From: CAZFGK01 sp964518635
GTDB lineage: Bacteria > Zixibacteria > MSB-5A5 > GN15 > FEB-12
Length of the DNA: 64,000 nucleotides
Direction of reading: 5' to 3'
Assembly (NCBI GenBank): GCA_964518635.1
Contig: CAZFGK010000008.1
Span: forward strand, 43,620-107,619
Position 1 is the first letter of the stretch, and the number at the start of each line of letters is the position of its first letter. The position numbers were made by a program, and so were the translations under genes. Shown one piece after another: positions 17,211 to 23,942 of the stretch. The notes under the pieces were generated by a model. It worked only from the letters and a program-made list of their open reading frames with translations, was not told the origin of the DNA and searched no databases.

Positions 17211-18473
17211 TTACACCGTTCCCATTTCCCATGAGGCGAGGTATTTCTTCTGCTCGGCAGTCAGCTTATCAATGCTGACCCCCATCGACTTCAGTTTCAG
17301 TTCGGCAATCTTGTTGTCGATCTTCTCCGGCACGGTGTAGACCATCTTCTTGAGCTTTGACGCATTCTGAATAACATACTCAGAAGCCAGTGCCTGATTT
17401 GCAAACGACATATCCATCACCATCGCCGGGTGGCCTTCCGCCGCCGCGAGATTAATCAGACGACCATCCGACAACAGATTAATTCCTGCTTTTCCGAGCA
17501 TGAATTCTTCAACCTGCGGGCGAACCTCTCGCTTCTTCGACGATGCCTTTGATAACGCCGGAAGATCGATTTCGGCATTAAAGTGTCCTGAGTTACAAAT
17601 AATCGCGCCGTTTTTCATTTTCTTCATGTGTTCAAGACGAATCACATTGATGTCACCGGTAACAGTGATAAACAGATCACCCATTGAAGCCGCTTTCGCC
17701 ATCGGCATGACGAGGAATCCATCCATCGCCGCTTCGAGTGCCTTCATCGGATCGACTTCTGTCACGATCACAATCGCGCCAAGTCCGCGAGCACGTGAAG
17801 CGACTCCACGACCACACCAGCCGTAGCCAGCGATGACCGTCGTCGAACCAGCGATGAGCATATTGGTCGCGCGAATGACACCATCCATCGTTGACTGACC
17901 AGTACCATAGCGATTGTCGAACATATGCTTGGTCTTCGAGTCGTTTACCGCAATCACCGGAAAGCGAAGGGTACCGGATTCCGACATCGCACGCAGACGA
18001 ATCACACCGGTGGTGGTCTCTTCGGTACCGGCGATGACCGTCGCTGCTTCTGCAGTACGCTTGGTATGCAGTACGCTGACCAGATCAGCACCGTCATCCA
18101 TTGTGATCTGCGGCTTCATGTCGATGCAATCATTGATATGATTGTAATAGGTCTTGTTGTCTTCCCCTTTGATCGCAAATGTCGAGATGCCGTACTCATG
18201 CACGAGGGCTGATGCCGTTTCATCCTGGGTCGAGAGCGGATTTGATGCACACAATGCCAAATCTGCCCCGCCAGCTTTGAGAGTGAGCATCAGATTGGCG
18301 GTCTCAGTCGTTACATGCAAACAGGCGGCAATACGAATCCCCTTGAGCGGTTTTTCTTTCATGAACCGTTCACGGATCAGCCGAAGAACCGGCATGCTCT
18401 TTTCAGCCCACTCAATTTTCCGACGCCCTTCAGCGGCGAATTTCTTGTCTCTTACATCATGCTTGAATGCCAT
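17211..18473 (-). CDS. ahcY: S-adenosyl-L-homocysteine hydrolase
   Basis: NAD-dependent hydrolysis of S-adenosylhomocysteine to adenosine and homocysteine, completing the methyl cycle begun by metK upstream. 420 residues, with the short C-terminus (SWEMGTV) of the archaeal/Thermotoga-type enzymes and not the longer eukaryotic KPDHYRY end. Motifs: SNPLSTQDETASALVHEYGI, FDNRYGTGQS, GYGWCGRGVA (NAD-binding) and NSGHFNAEID. It lies 85 bases after metK on the same strand; that gap holds two small hairpins but no SAM or SAH riboswitch that I can recognise. Confidence 0.96.
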   Translation of the reverse strand: MAFKHDVRDKKFAAEGRRKIEWAEKSMPVLRLIRERFMKEKPLKGIRIAACLHVTTETANLMLTLKAGGADLALCASNPLSTQDETASALVHEYGISTFAIKGEDNKTYYNHINDCIDMKPQITMDDGADLVSVLHTKRTAEAATVIAGTEETTTGVIRLRAMSESGTLRFPVIAVNDSKTKHMFDNRYGTGQSTMDGVIRATNMLIAGSTTVIAGYGWCGRGVASRARGLGAIVIVTEVDPMKALEAAMDGFLVMPMAKAASMGDLFITVTGDINVIRLEHMKKMKNGAIICNSGHFNAEIDLPALSKASSKKREVRPQVEEFMLGKAGINLLSDGRLINLAAAEGHPAMVMDMSFANQALASEYVIQNASKLKKMVYTVPEKIDNKIAELKLKSMGVSIDKLTAEQKKYLASWEMGTV

Positions 18474-18558
18474 TACATCTTCTTTCAGTCAATGAGAGCG
18501 ACTGCTCTCGGATCAATTTTTCAGCTCTATCAGTTTCTTTGTCAGCGAGGCGTACAAT

Positions 18559-19722
18559 CTACGCATCCTTCGCGAGCAGTTTCGCCTTGTCGATTCGTTC
18601 CCAGGTGAAATCTTTCTCGGTCCGTCCGAAATGCCCATACGCCGCAGTCTGGCGATAGATGGGACGCAAGAGATCAAGATCTCGGATAATCCCGCGCGGA
18701 GTCAGATCGAAATGTTTCCGAACTAACTCAACAAGACGCTTCTCCGGAACTTTCGCAGTCCCGTCACACCAGACCGACACCGACACCGGATCCTTTACGC
18801 CAATCGCATAGGCGAGCTGTACATGGCAACGATCCGCGAGTTTGGAAGCGACGATATTCTTTGCGACGTAACGCGCCATGTAGGTCGCCGAGCGGTCGAC
18901 CTTTGTCGGGTCTTTGCCGGAGAATGCCCCACCGCCATGCGGAGCCATGCCGCCGTAGGTGTCGACGATGATCTTTCGTCCGGTCATGCCGGTATCAGAC
19001 TGTGGTCCGCCGATGACAAATTTGCCGGTCGGGTTCACGAAATATTTCGTCTTCTTGTCGAGCATCTCTTTCGGCACAATCGGATTGACCACTTTTTCGA
19101 CAATCTCTTCGCGAGACTTGTTGGTGATCTTCTTGCCGGTCTTGTCGAGAATTTCTTCCGTATGCTGCGTCGAGACAACGACGGCATCAATACGTGCCGG
19201 AACGCCATCCTGATATTCGATGGTCACCTGAGTTTTTCCATCCGGTCCGAGATAACGCAGATGCCCTTTTTTGCGAACATCAGTGAGACGGGCGGCGAGT
19301 TTATGCGCGAGCATGATCGGCATCGGCATCAGTTCATCAGTCTCGTTACAGGCGAAACCGGCCATGAGTCCCTGATCGCCGGCTCCACCAGTATCAACTC
19401 CCTGCGCAATATCCGGCGACTGTGTGCCAATCGTATTGAGAATGGCGCAGGTGTTGTAAGTGAAGCCGTACGAGGACTTGGTGTAGCCGACATCTTCGAT
19501 AATACCGCGAACGAGATTCCCGATATCGACATAGGCCTTGGTGGTGATTTCACCACCGACAATCACCATCCCGACGCTGACAAATGTCTCGCAGGCGACG
19601 CGTGCGTTTTTGTCCTGACGAAGTACTTCATCAAGGACGCCATCTGAAATCTGATCCGAAAGTTTATCGGGGTGTCCCTCGGTCACTGATTCCGAGGTAA
19701 AGAGAAAATCACCCTTGGCCAC
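18559..19722 (-). CDS. metK: S-adenosylmethionine synthetase
   Basis: Makes S-adenosylmethionine from methionine and ATP. 387 residues, normal length. The GTG start (MAKGDFLFTSESVTEGHPDKLSDQISD) follows a strong GAAGGAG ribosome binding site 6 bases upstream, which decides the start. Other motifs are GAGDQGLMAGFACNET and GGGAFSGKDPTKVDRSA. The nucleotidyltransferase gene ends 61 bases upstream and ahcY follows 85 bases downstream, all on the minus strand, so the three may be co-transcribed. Confidence 0.97.
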   Translation of the reverse strand: MAKGDFLFTSESVTEGHPDKLSDQISDGVLDEVLRQDKNARVACETFVSVGMVIVGGEITTKAYVDIGNLVRGIIEDVGYTKSSYGFTYNTCAILNTIGTQSPDIAQGVDTGGAGDQGLMAGFACNETDELMPMPIMLAHKLAARLTDVRKKGHLRYLGPDGKTQVTIEYQDGVPARIDAVVVSTQHTEEILDKTGKKITNKSREEIVEKVVNPIVPKEMLDKKTKYFVNPTGKFVIGGPQSDTGMTGRKIIVDTYGGMAPHGGGAFSGKDPTKVDRSATYMARYVAKNIVASKLADRCHVQLAYAIGVKDPVSVSVWCDGTAKVPEKRLVELVRKHFDLTPRGIIRDLDLLRPIYRQTAAYGHFGRTEKDFTWERIDKAKLLAKDA

Positions 19723-19783
19723 GTCTGCTCCTTCTTTCCTTCATCGCCGTCGCGTCGTCGCGCGGTCTGCTGTTCGCGTGTGA

Positions 19784-20779
19784 TCAGACGCTGACTGCGT
19801 CCGCAACCTCACTGTAATCACCAATATTCAAAACAAGTTCTTTTCCATCTGCATTCCCGATAATACGGGCTTCATCCCCTACGAGAGAATCCCGCACCAC
19901 CGCCCCATCGACAACCGATCGTCTGCCGATCACACTGTTGGAAATTGTCGAGCCGGTAATTTTCGCGTAGTCATCAATCGTTACATACGGCCCGATTTTC
20001 GCGTTCTGCATCTCGACCCCTTTTCCCACCCAGACTGGCGGCATGATACGTGCGCCACTCCCGCTTGTAGCATTGGCGACACCATCCAACAGGACACGAT
20101 TGGTTTCGAGCATCGTCTCTTTTTTGCCGCAATCGAACCAGTTGGAGACTTCGAATGGAGTAATCTGCTCACCATCTTCAAGCATGCGCTGAAGAGCATC
20201 AGTCAATTGAATCTCACCACGAGTTCGTTTGTCACTCTGCACATGAGAGCCAAGAATACTATTGAGTAAACGGGCATCAGCGAAACTATAGAGCCCGATA
20301 ATTGCCAGATTCGAGGTTGGATGCTCCGGCTTCTCAATCAAGCGGTTGATCTTGCCGTTGGCAGTCTCTGCAATTCCAAAACGTCGCGGATCATCGACCG
20401 CGCGAAGCCCGAGGACATTCTGTCCGGCAGAGACAAACGCCTTGAGATCGCACTGGGCGATGGTATCGCCGAGGACAATCAGCATCGGGCCGGATTCGAC
20501 ATGCGACATGCCGAGATGGATGGCATACCCCAGCCCATGCAGGCGATCCTGGACAACAAAACGGACCGGCACTTTGTAACGGGCGGTCGCCCATTCGGCA
20601 ATCTGATCCCCCATGTGACCGATGACGAGGATAATCTCGGAGGGATCAAGAGCGAGCAGGGGGTCGATGATATGGGCAAGAATCGGCTTCCCCGCTACGG
20701 TAAGTAGCGGTTTGGGGCGGGAGAGAGTGTGCGGGCGCAGCCGTGTCCCGGCGCCAGCGACGGGGATAATGATCTTCAT
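19784..20779 (-). CDS. Sugar-phosphate nucleotidyltransferase with left-handed beta-helix C-terminus
   Basis: A 331-residue protein starting MKIIIPVAGAGTRLRPHTLSRPKPLL, the nucleotide-binding signature of RmlA/GlmU/GDP-mannose-type transferases. The N-terminal ~230 residues are the transferase domain (VLGDTIAQCDL, RGEIQLTDALQRM, WFDCGKKETML). The C-terminus has hexapeptide-repeat character (IGPYVTIDDYAKITGSTISNSVIG). It activates a sugar-1-phosphate with a nucleotide; which sugar is not clear. The frame extends 19 codons upstream in low-complexity repeat DNA, so 20779 is chosen. Confidence 0.85.
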   Translation of the reverse strand: MKIIIPVAGAGTRLRPHTLSRPKPLLTVAGKPILAHIIDPLLALDPSEIILVIGHMGDQIAEWATARYKVPVRFVVQDRLHGLGYAIHLGMSHVESGPMLIVLGDTIAQCDLKAFVSAGQNVLGLRAVDDPRRFGIAETANGKINRLIEKPEHPTSNLAIIGLYSFADARLLNSILGSHVQSDKRTRGEIQLTDALQRMLEDGEQITPFEVSNWFDCGKKETMLETNRVLLDGVANATSGSGARIMPPVWVGKGVEMQNAKIGPYVTIDDYAKITGSTISNSVIGRRSVVDGAVVRDSLVGDEARIIGNADGKELVLNIGDYSEVADAVSV

Positions 20780-20870
20780 AGGGTAATGTCCCCTGACGGG
20801 ACGGGGGAAAGTAGAGGGGGAGAGGGGGGATGACAAGAAGGATTTGGCGGGGGGATGGATGGGACCAAGA

Positions 20871-20985
20871 GTTAATGGGTGTCACTCTGAGATAATCGGT
20901 TTCCCCTGAGTTAATGGATGTCACCCTGAGCTAATGTATGTCACCCTGAGCTAATGTATGTCACCCTGAGCTTGTCGAAGGGTGA
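20871..20985. repeat. Tandem array of ~20-base units ending in a complete intergenic repeat
   Basis: Two exact 20-base units TCACCCTGAGCTAATGTATG (20921-20940 and 20941-20960) are preceded by two degenerate units (about 20880-20899 and 20900-20920) and followed by a full copy of the TCACCCTGAGCTTGTCGAAGG repeat with its closing arm (20961-20985). The array looks like tandem amplification of one half of the dispersed repeat. Confidence 0.75.
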
Positions 20986-21002
20986 TTTCTGAAAGATGGT
21001 AA

Positions 21003-21111
21003 ATCAACCGACCGCCCCTGAAGGGGCTGGCTACCAGGTGAAATACTTGTGCAGAATATTTGTACGCATGACTTGAAATTTGGTAGCCCGCTCCCTTTAG
21101 GGGCGGGTCTT
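21003..21111. repeat. Two inverted copies of a GTAGCCCG-type hairpin repeat
   Basis: A copy on the minus strand (about 21003-21032, with CCCCTGAAGGGG) and one on the plus strand (21082-21111, GGTAGCCCG then CCCTTTAGGGG) face each other. A third relative is at 21199-21226 (GTAGCTCGACCCCCTGGG) and a fourth at 63931-63956. Confidence 0.55.
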
Positions 21112-21122
21112 GTTTCTTGAAG

Positions 21123-21380
21123 TGTCGGCACCGCAGACGGAGCCGACCTCCAGAACAGGTGCCCCATCCCGCTCTTGCGGGTGGGTTCTTTTCCTCTGTA
21201 GCTCGACCCCCTGGGTCGGGTCTCTGTATTGTCATGCTGAGTCTGTCGAAGCATGACTTCTCATGACTTCAGCGAAAGTCACCCTTCGACAAGCTCAGGG
21301 TGACAAGAATTTGTCGGCACCGAAGACGGAGCCGACCTCCAGAACAGGTGGTCCATCCCGCTCTTGCGGGTGGGATTATT
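21123..21380. repeat. Two ~68-base direct repeats with hairpins, plus two dispersed-repeat copies between
   Basis: 21123-21190 and 21312-21380 are about 90% alike, each with the inverted repeat GTCGGCACCG..CGGAGCCGAC and the hairpin CCCGCTCTTGCGGG. Between them lie a variant copy of the dispersed repeat (21231-21257, GTCATGCTGAGTCTGTCGAAG) and a standard copy in reverse orientation (21279-21304, CACCCTTCGACAAGCTCAGG). Confidence 0.7.
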
Positions 21381-21442
21381 CTCTTCACGACCAGAGTTCC
21401 TTAGCGTATTTTGCAAATGAGGAGGTAATTTCTAAGAATTTC

Positions 21443-21925
21443 ATGTTCCCAAGTTATATCACAATTTCTACCACTATGTCACCAGACGAGGTTATGTCCT
21501 CTCTTGCAAAGTTGACTGACACAGAAACGAGGCTCATATGGTTCGGCTATCCTAAACTAAAAATGCCGGATGACGAAAGACCATATGTGGGTGTGGTAGA
21601 CATCGAAAGCAAGAGATTCAGACTCGTATGCAATCCGTATGTACTCTCTGGCAGTTTTGGCAGAACGATATATAATGGACGAGTTGAACCAGACCTCGCG
21701 GGTTCGAAAGTTCGCATTTGGATACGATCTTCTCTCGGTGGCAATTTCTACCTCGCATTTTTGTTCGTGATCACTTTCATATTTTTTGAGGCAAACGATC
21801 GGTTTTCGAAAGAGCCTGACATGTTTTTAGTTTTCGTATTCTCCGCGGGCTTGATTGGATTCTTCATTGCAACTTTGATCGCTCGTAACAAGGCCAAAAT
21901 GGAATTACAAAAAAGACTTCGTTGA
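21443..21925 (+). CDS. Small membrane protein of unknown family, paralogue of the 12190 gene
   Basis: From MFPSYITIST the protein has 160 residues: a beta-rich soluble part (YVGVVDIESKRFRLVCNPYVL, FGRTIYNGRVEPDLAGSKVRIWIR) and two hydrophobic segments (about 100-118 and 127-148) before a basic tail. It matches the 149-residue protein at 12190-12639. The frame is open back to 21263, but that part is translated repeat DNA and is unlikely to be protein. ATG 21476 (MSPDEVM) aligns best with the paralogue's start and is an alternative. GGAGG at 21421 is too far upstream to serve 21443. Function unknown. Confidence 0.6.
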   Translation: MFPSYITISTTMSPDEVMSSLAKLTDTETRLIWFGYPKLKMPDDERPYVGVVDIESKRFRLVCNPYVLSGSFGRTIYNGRVEPDLAGSKVRIWIRSSLGGNFYLAFLFVITFIFFEANDRFSKEPDMFLVFVFSAGLIGFFIATLIARNKAKMELQKRLR

Positions 21926-21998
21926 ACGAACAGCAGTCGATCAGATTGCATGAGTGAAAATTGAGAAGATTCTCCGAATTGCTTAGATTGACCGGTGC

Positions 21999-22018
21999 CC
22001 CTGATCACCAGATCAGGG
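21999..22018. terminator. Hairpin after the small membrane protein gene
   Basis: CCCTGATC-ACCA-GATCAGGG, an 8-bp perfect stem 73 bases after the plus-strand stop. It lacks a T-run, so termination is only possible; it may instead be a repeat element. Confidence 0.35.
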
Positions 22019-22070
22019 TTCAGGCATCTTCAATGTGTAATTGTTAACGTATTCAGGTTGAACAAGACGG

Positions 22071-22089
22071 GGCAGACGAGGCGTCTGCC
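22071..22089. repeat. Hairpin GGCAGACG-AGG-CGTCTGCC in the wzz downstream region
   Basis: A perfect 8-bp GC-rich stem about 100 bases beyond the minus-strand Wzz-like gene. It is similar in style to the other intergenic hairpins of the window and has no T-run. The surrounding 21926-22192 region has no gene. Confidence 0.4.
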
Positions 22090-22192
22090 GCCCACACAAA
22101 CTAAGTTGCATAAACGTGACGAGTGCATCACTGACTTCGCACCCTAAAGGGCGCGCCACCTTGCGGAAAATTCGCCAGGGGAAAAAACGCGA

Positions 22193-23734
22193 CTAATTCG
22201 CTTTGACTAATCCCTTGAGTGAATCCAACCCCGGCACAACGCCAAGAACCGGCAGGCCGAGATGTTCCTGAATATCTTCGACACGTTTATACGACTTATC
22301 AAACAATTCCGCGACAATCGCTGCTGCTGCGCCGAGCACTAATCCCAGCACGATTCCCATACCGACAATCTTGATTCGATTCGGCTCGTAGGGCTCCAGC
22401 GCAAGTTTTGCGGGTTCGACTTTACGATATTTTGAACTCGAAAAATCACGAATGAGATCCTGGGTGATCATCGACGATTCATTCTGCTGCTTAAACTTGT
22501 CGCGCAACTGTGTGGTATTTGAAATCTCACGATTCAACCGGTCAAGCTCTGCCTGATTTGCCGGGACTGCGCTTACGCGATCGGTGAGCCGTGTATAAGC
22601 AAGTTCCAGCCGCCCTTTGCGAGCATAGAGGGCATCCAGATTCACTCGCGCAACATACAGACTGATCAGATCAGCGCGAACAGATGCATCGGCGGTGGCA
22701 AACTGCGCTTCAATATCTCGCTTGGTCTGCACTTCGAGTTGTTTAGTGAGAGAATTGATTTTGAATCGCTGATTGACCAGCTGAGTGGCATTCATCTGAT
22801 AGGTAGAAACCTGATCACCATAGGTGTCGATCTCGGTATTGAGTTCGTTACGAATATCAGTGGTGGCATCACTGGGAGCGATTTTCAGAGTCGTTACGTT
22901 AATTCCGGCAGCATTCAAATTGGTCAGCATCTGACGTTCAATACGCTGCTGAGTCTCGATATCAGAGCGTTCCTGATTAATTTCAGCCGAGAGCTCACTT
23001 CGGTTGGCTTCATTTGTCAGTGAGGGATCGTATTGATTGGTCATCATCTGACGTTCCAGCCGTGTCTTTCGATCGGTCAGGTCGGTCAGTTGCCGTTCAT
23101 ATTTTTGCAGCTGATCATCGGCAAAGGTCTGCGACGAACGAACCTGATTGAGTTCCTGTTTGAGTCGCTCTTCGAGGAAAATATCAGCCAGTGTATTGGC
23201 GACACTCTGTGCTTCGACCCGATTCGCCGACACAAATGAGATCGCGACCTGACTCTCGCCTACGAACGAAACATCGACATCCGCTTTCAGCTGATCCTGA
23301 ATCATGAACATCGCAACCTGCTGCTGAGACATCTGAATCCCCTGCTGCTGTTGCTTGTTCGAGACCTTGGCGGCGGCCGCCTGAATCCCGGGATTGGCGG
23401 TCATCTGAAGTCGGTCATTCAAGGCACTCACATATTGGGTGGAGGTCAGTTCATTGTGAAGTCCCCTGAGCACCGCTGCCTGTTGCTGCTGGGTATTTCG
23501 CGCTCTTGATTCAATTCCCAGAAGGGACTGAAGATCACGCGAGAGCTGGACATTCGGGTCGACGCTGACAATCGAGAACGACACATACCGCTCGGTAAGC
23601 AGATACGAACCCGCCCACGAGAGGATCGCGACAAGAATCCAAGGGAGAATAATCAGCCATTTCCGCTTGAGAACAACAGAAGTGATATCACCGAAATCGG
23701 TGATTCGTCCCGGGGCTGGGCTGGATTGGTTCAT
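22193..23734 (-). CDS. Wzz/BexC-type polysaccharide chain-length or export protein
   Basis: A 513-residue inner-membrane protein with a membrane segment near residues 26-47, a long periplasmic coiled-coil region (about 120-420, rich in Q, E and R) and a second membrane segment (IKIVGMGIVLGLVLGAAAAIVAELF) preceded by the proline-rich KLALEPYEPNR. These are the features of Wzz/PCP proteins that set polysaccharide chain length. The cytoplasmic tyrosine-kinase domain of BY-kinases is absent. MNQSSPAPGR at 23734 is chosen because GGGGGGAG lies 10 bases upstream and a short upstream ORF ends with a coupled ATGA overlap there; a longer frame to 23824 exists. Confidence 0.85.
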   Translation of the reverse strand: MNQSSPAPGRITDFGDITSVVLKRKWLIILPWILVAILSWAGSYLLTERYVSFSIVSVDPNVQLSRDLQSLLGIESRARNTQQQQAAVLRGLHNELTSTQYVSALNDRLQMTANPGIQAAAAKVSNKQQQQGIQMSQQQVAMFMIQDQLKADVDVSFVGESQVAISFVSANRVEAQSVANTLADIFLEERLKQELNQVRSSQTFADDQLQKYERQLTDLTDRKTRLERQMMTNQYDPSLTNEANRSELSAEINQERSDIETQQRIERQMLTNLNAAGINVTTLKIAPSDATTDIRNELNTEIDTYGDQVSTYQMNATQLVNQRFKINSLTKQLEVQTKRDIEAQFATADASVRADLISLYVARVNLDALYARKGRLELAYTRLTDRVSAVPANQAELDRLNREISNTTQLRDKFKQQNESSMITQDLIRDFSSSKYRKVEPAKLALEPYEPNRIKIVGMGIVLGLVLGAAAAIVAELFDKSYKRVEDIQEHLGLPVLGVVPGLDSLKGLVKAN

Positions 23735-23793
23735 CGGATGGTCTCCCCCCCGGTGACGGTGGGAATGGCGACTGCCTGGGTCATGTGGTTCAT
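23731..23793 (-). CDS. Possible leaderless 20-codon upstream ORF coupled to the Wzz-like gene
   Basis: An ATG at 23793 lies 8 bases after a perfect TATAAT (23802-23807, minus strand). It opens a 20-codon frame (MNHMTQAVAI...GGETIR) whose TGA overlaps the ATG of the Wzz-like gene as ATGA. The gene's own ribosome binding site GGGGGGAG lies inside this ORF. The arrangement would couple Wzz translation to that of a leaderless leader peptide. Short length means chance is not excluded. Confidence 0.35.
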   Translation of the reverse strand: MNHMTQAVAIPTVTGGETIR

Positions 23794-23801
23794 GGTGAGT
23801 C

Positions 23802-23831
23802 ATTATACAGGGGAATGTCGGCAAAAGTCAG
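23802..23831 (-). promoter_or_regulatory. Predicted promoter of the Wzz-like transcription unit
   Basis: Minus-strand CTGACT (about 23826-23831), an 18-base spacer and a perfect TATAAT (23802-23807). The predicted start point is about 23795, next to the upstream ATG at 23793. Confidence 0.5.
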
Positions 23832-23892
23832 CAACAGGTTCAGGTTGGAGAGTATCTCCCAAATCCGACCTCCTAGCCCTCACATATGGAAA

Positions 23893-23919
23893 CAGAAAGG
23901 CCCGAATCGGGCCTTTCTG
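23893..23919 (-). terminator. Intrinsic terminator of the 23943 gene
   Basis: CAGAAAGGCCCG-AAT-CGGGCCTTTCTG is a perfect 12-bp stem with a 3-base loop, 23 bases after the minus-strand stop, followed on that strand by a T-rich tract (TTTCC after the stem). Confidence 0.85.
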
Positions 23920-23942
23920 GCGAAAAATTGGTCTGAAAAGCT

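Noticed and set aside
18474..18558. Possible SAM or SAH riboswitch between metK and ahcY
   Set aside because: Only two short hairpins (GCGTA..TACGC and GAGAGC..GCTCTC) are present; the conserved cores of known SAM/SAH riboswitches are not recognisable in 85 bases.
18823..19647. 274-codon plus-strand frame opposite metK
   Set aside because: It is antisense to a highly conserved gene and shows no family motif.
20871..20985. CRISPR array
   Set aside because: Units are contiguous 20-base tandem repeats without unique spacers, and no cas gene is in the window.
21263..21442. N-terminal extension of the small membrane protein
   Set aside because: The 60 codons are translated intergenic repeat DNA; the paralogue lacks them.
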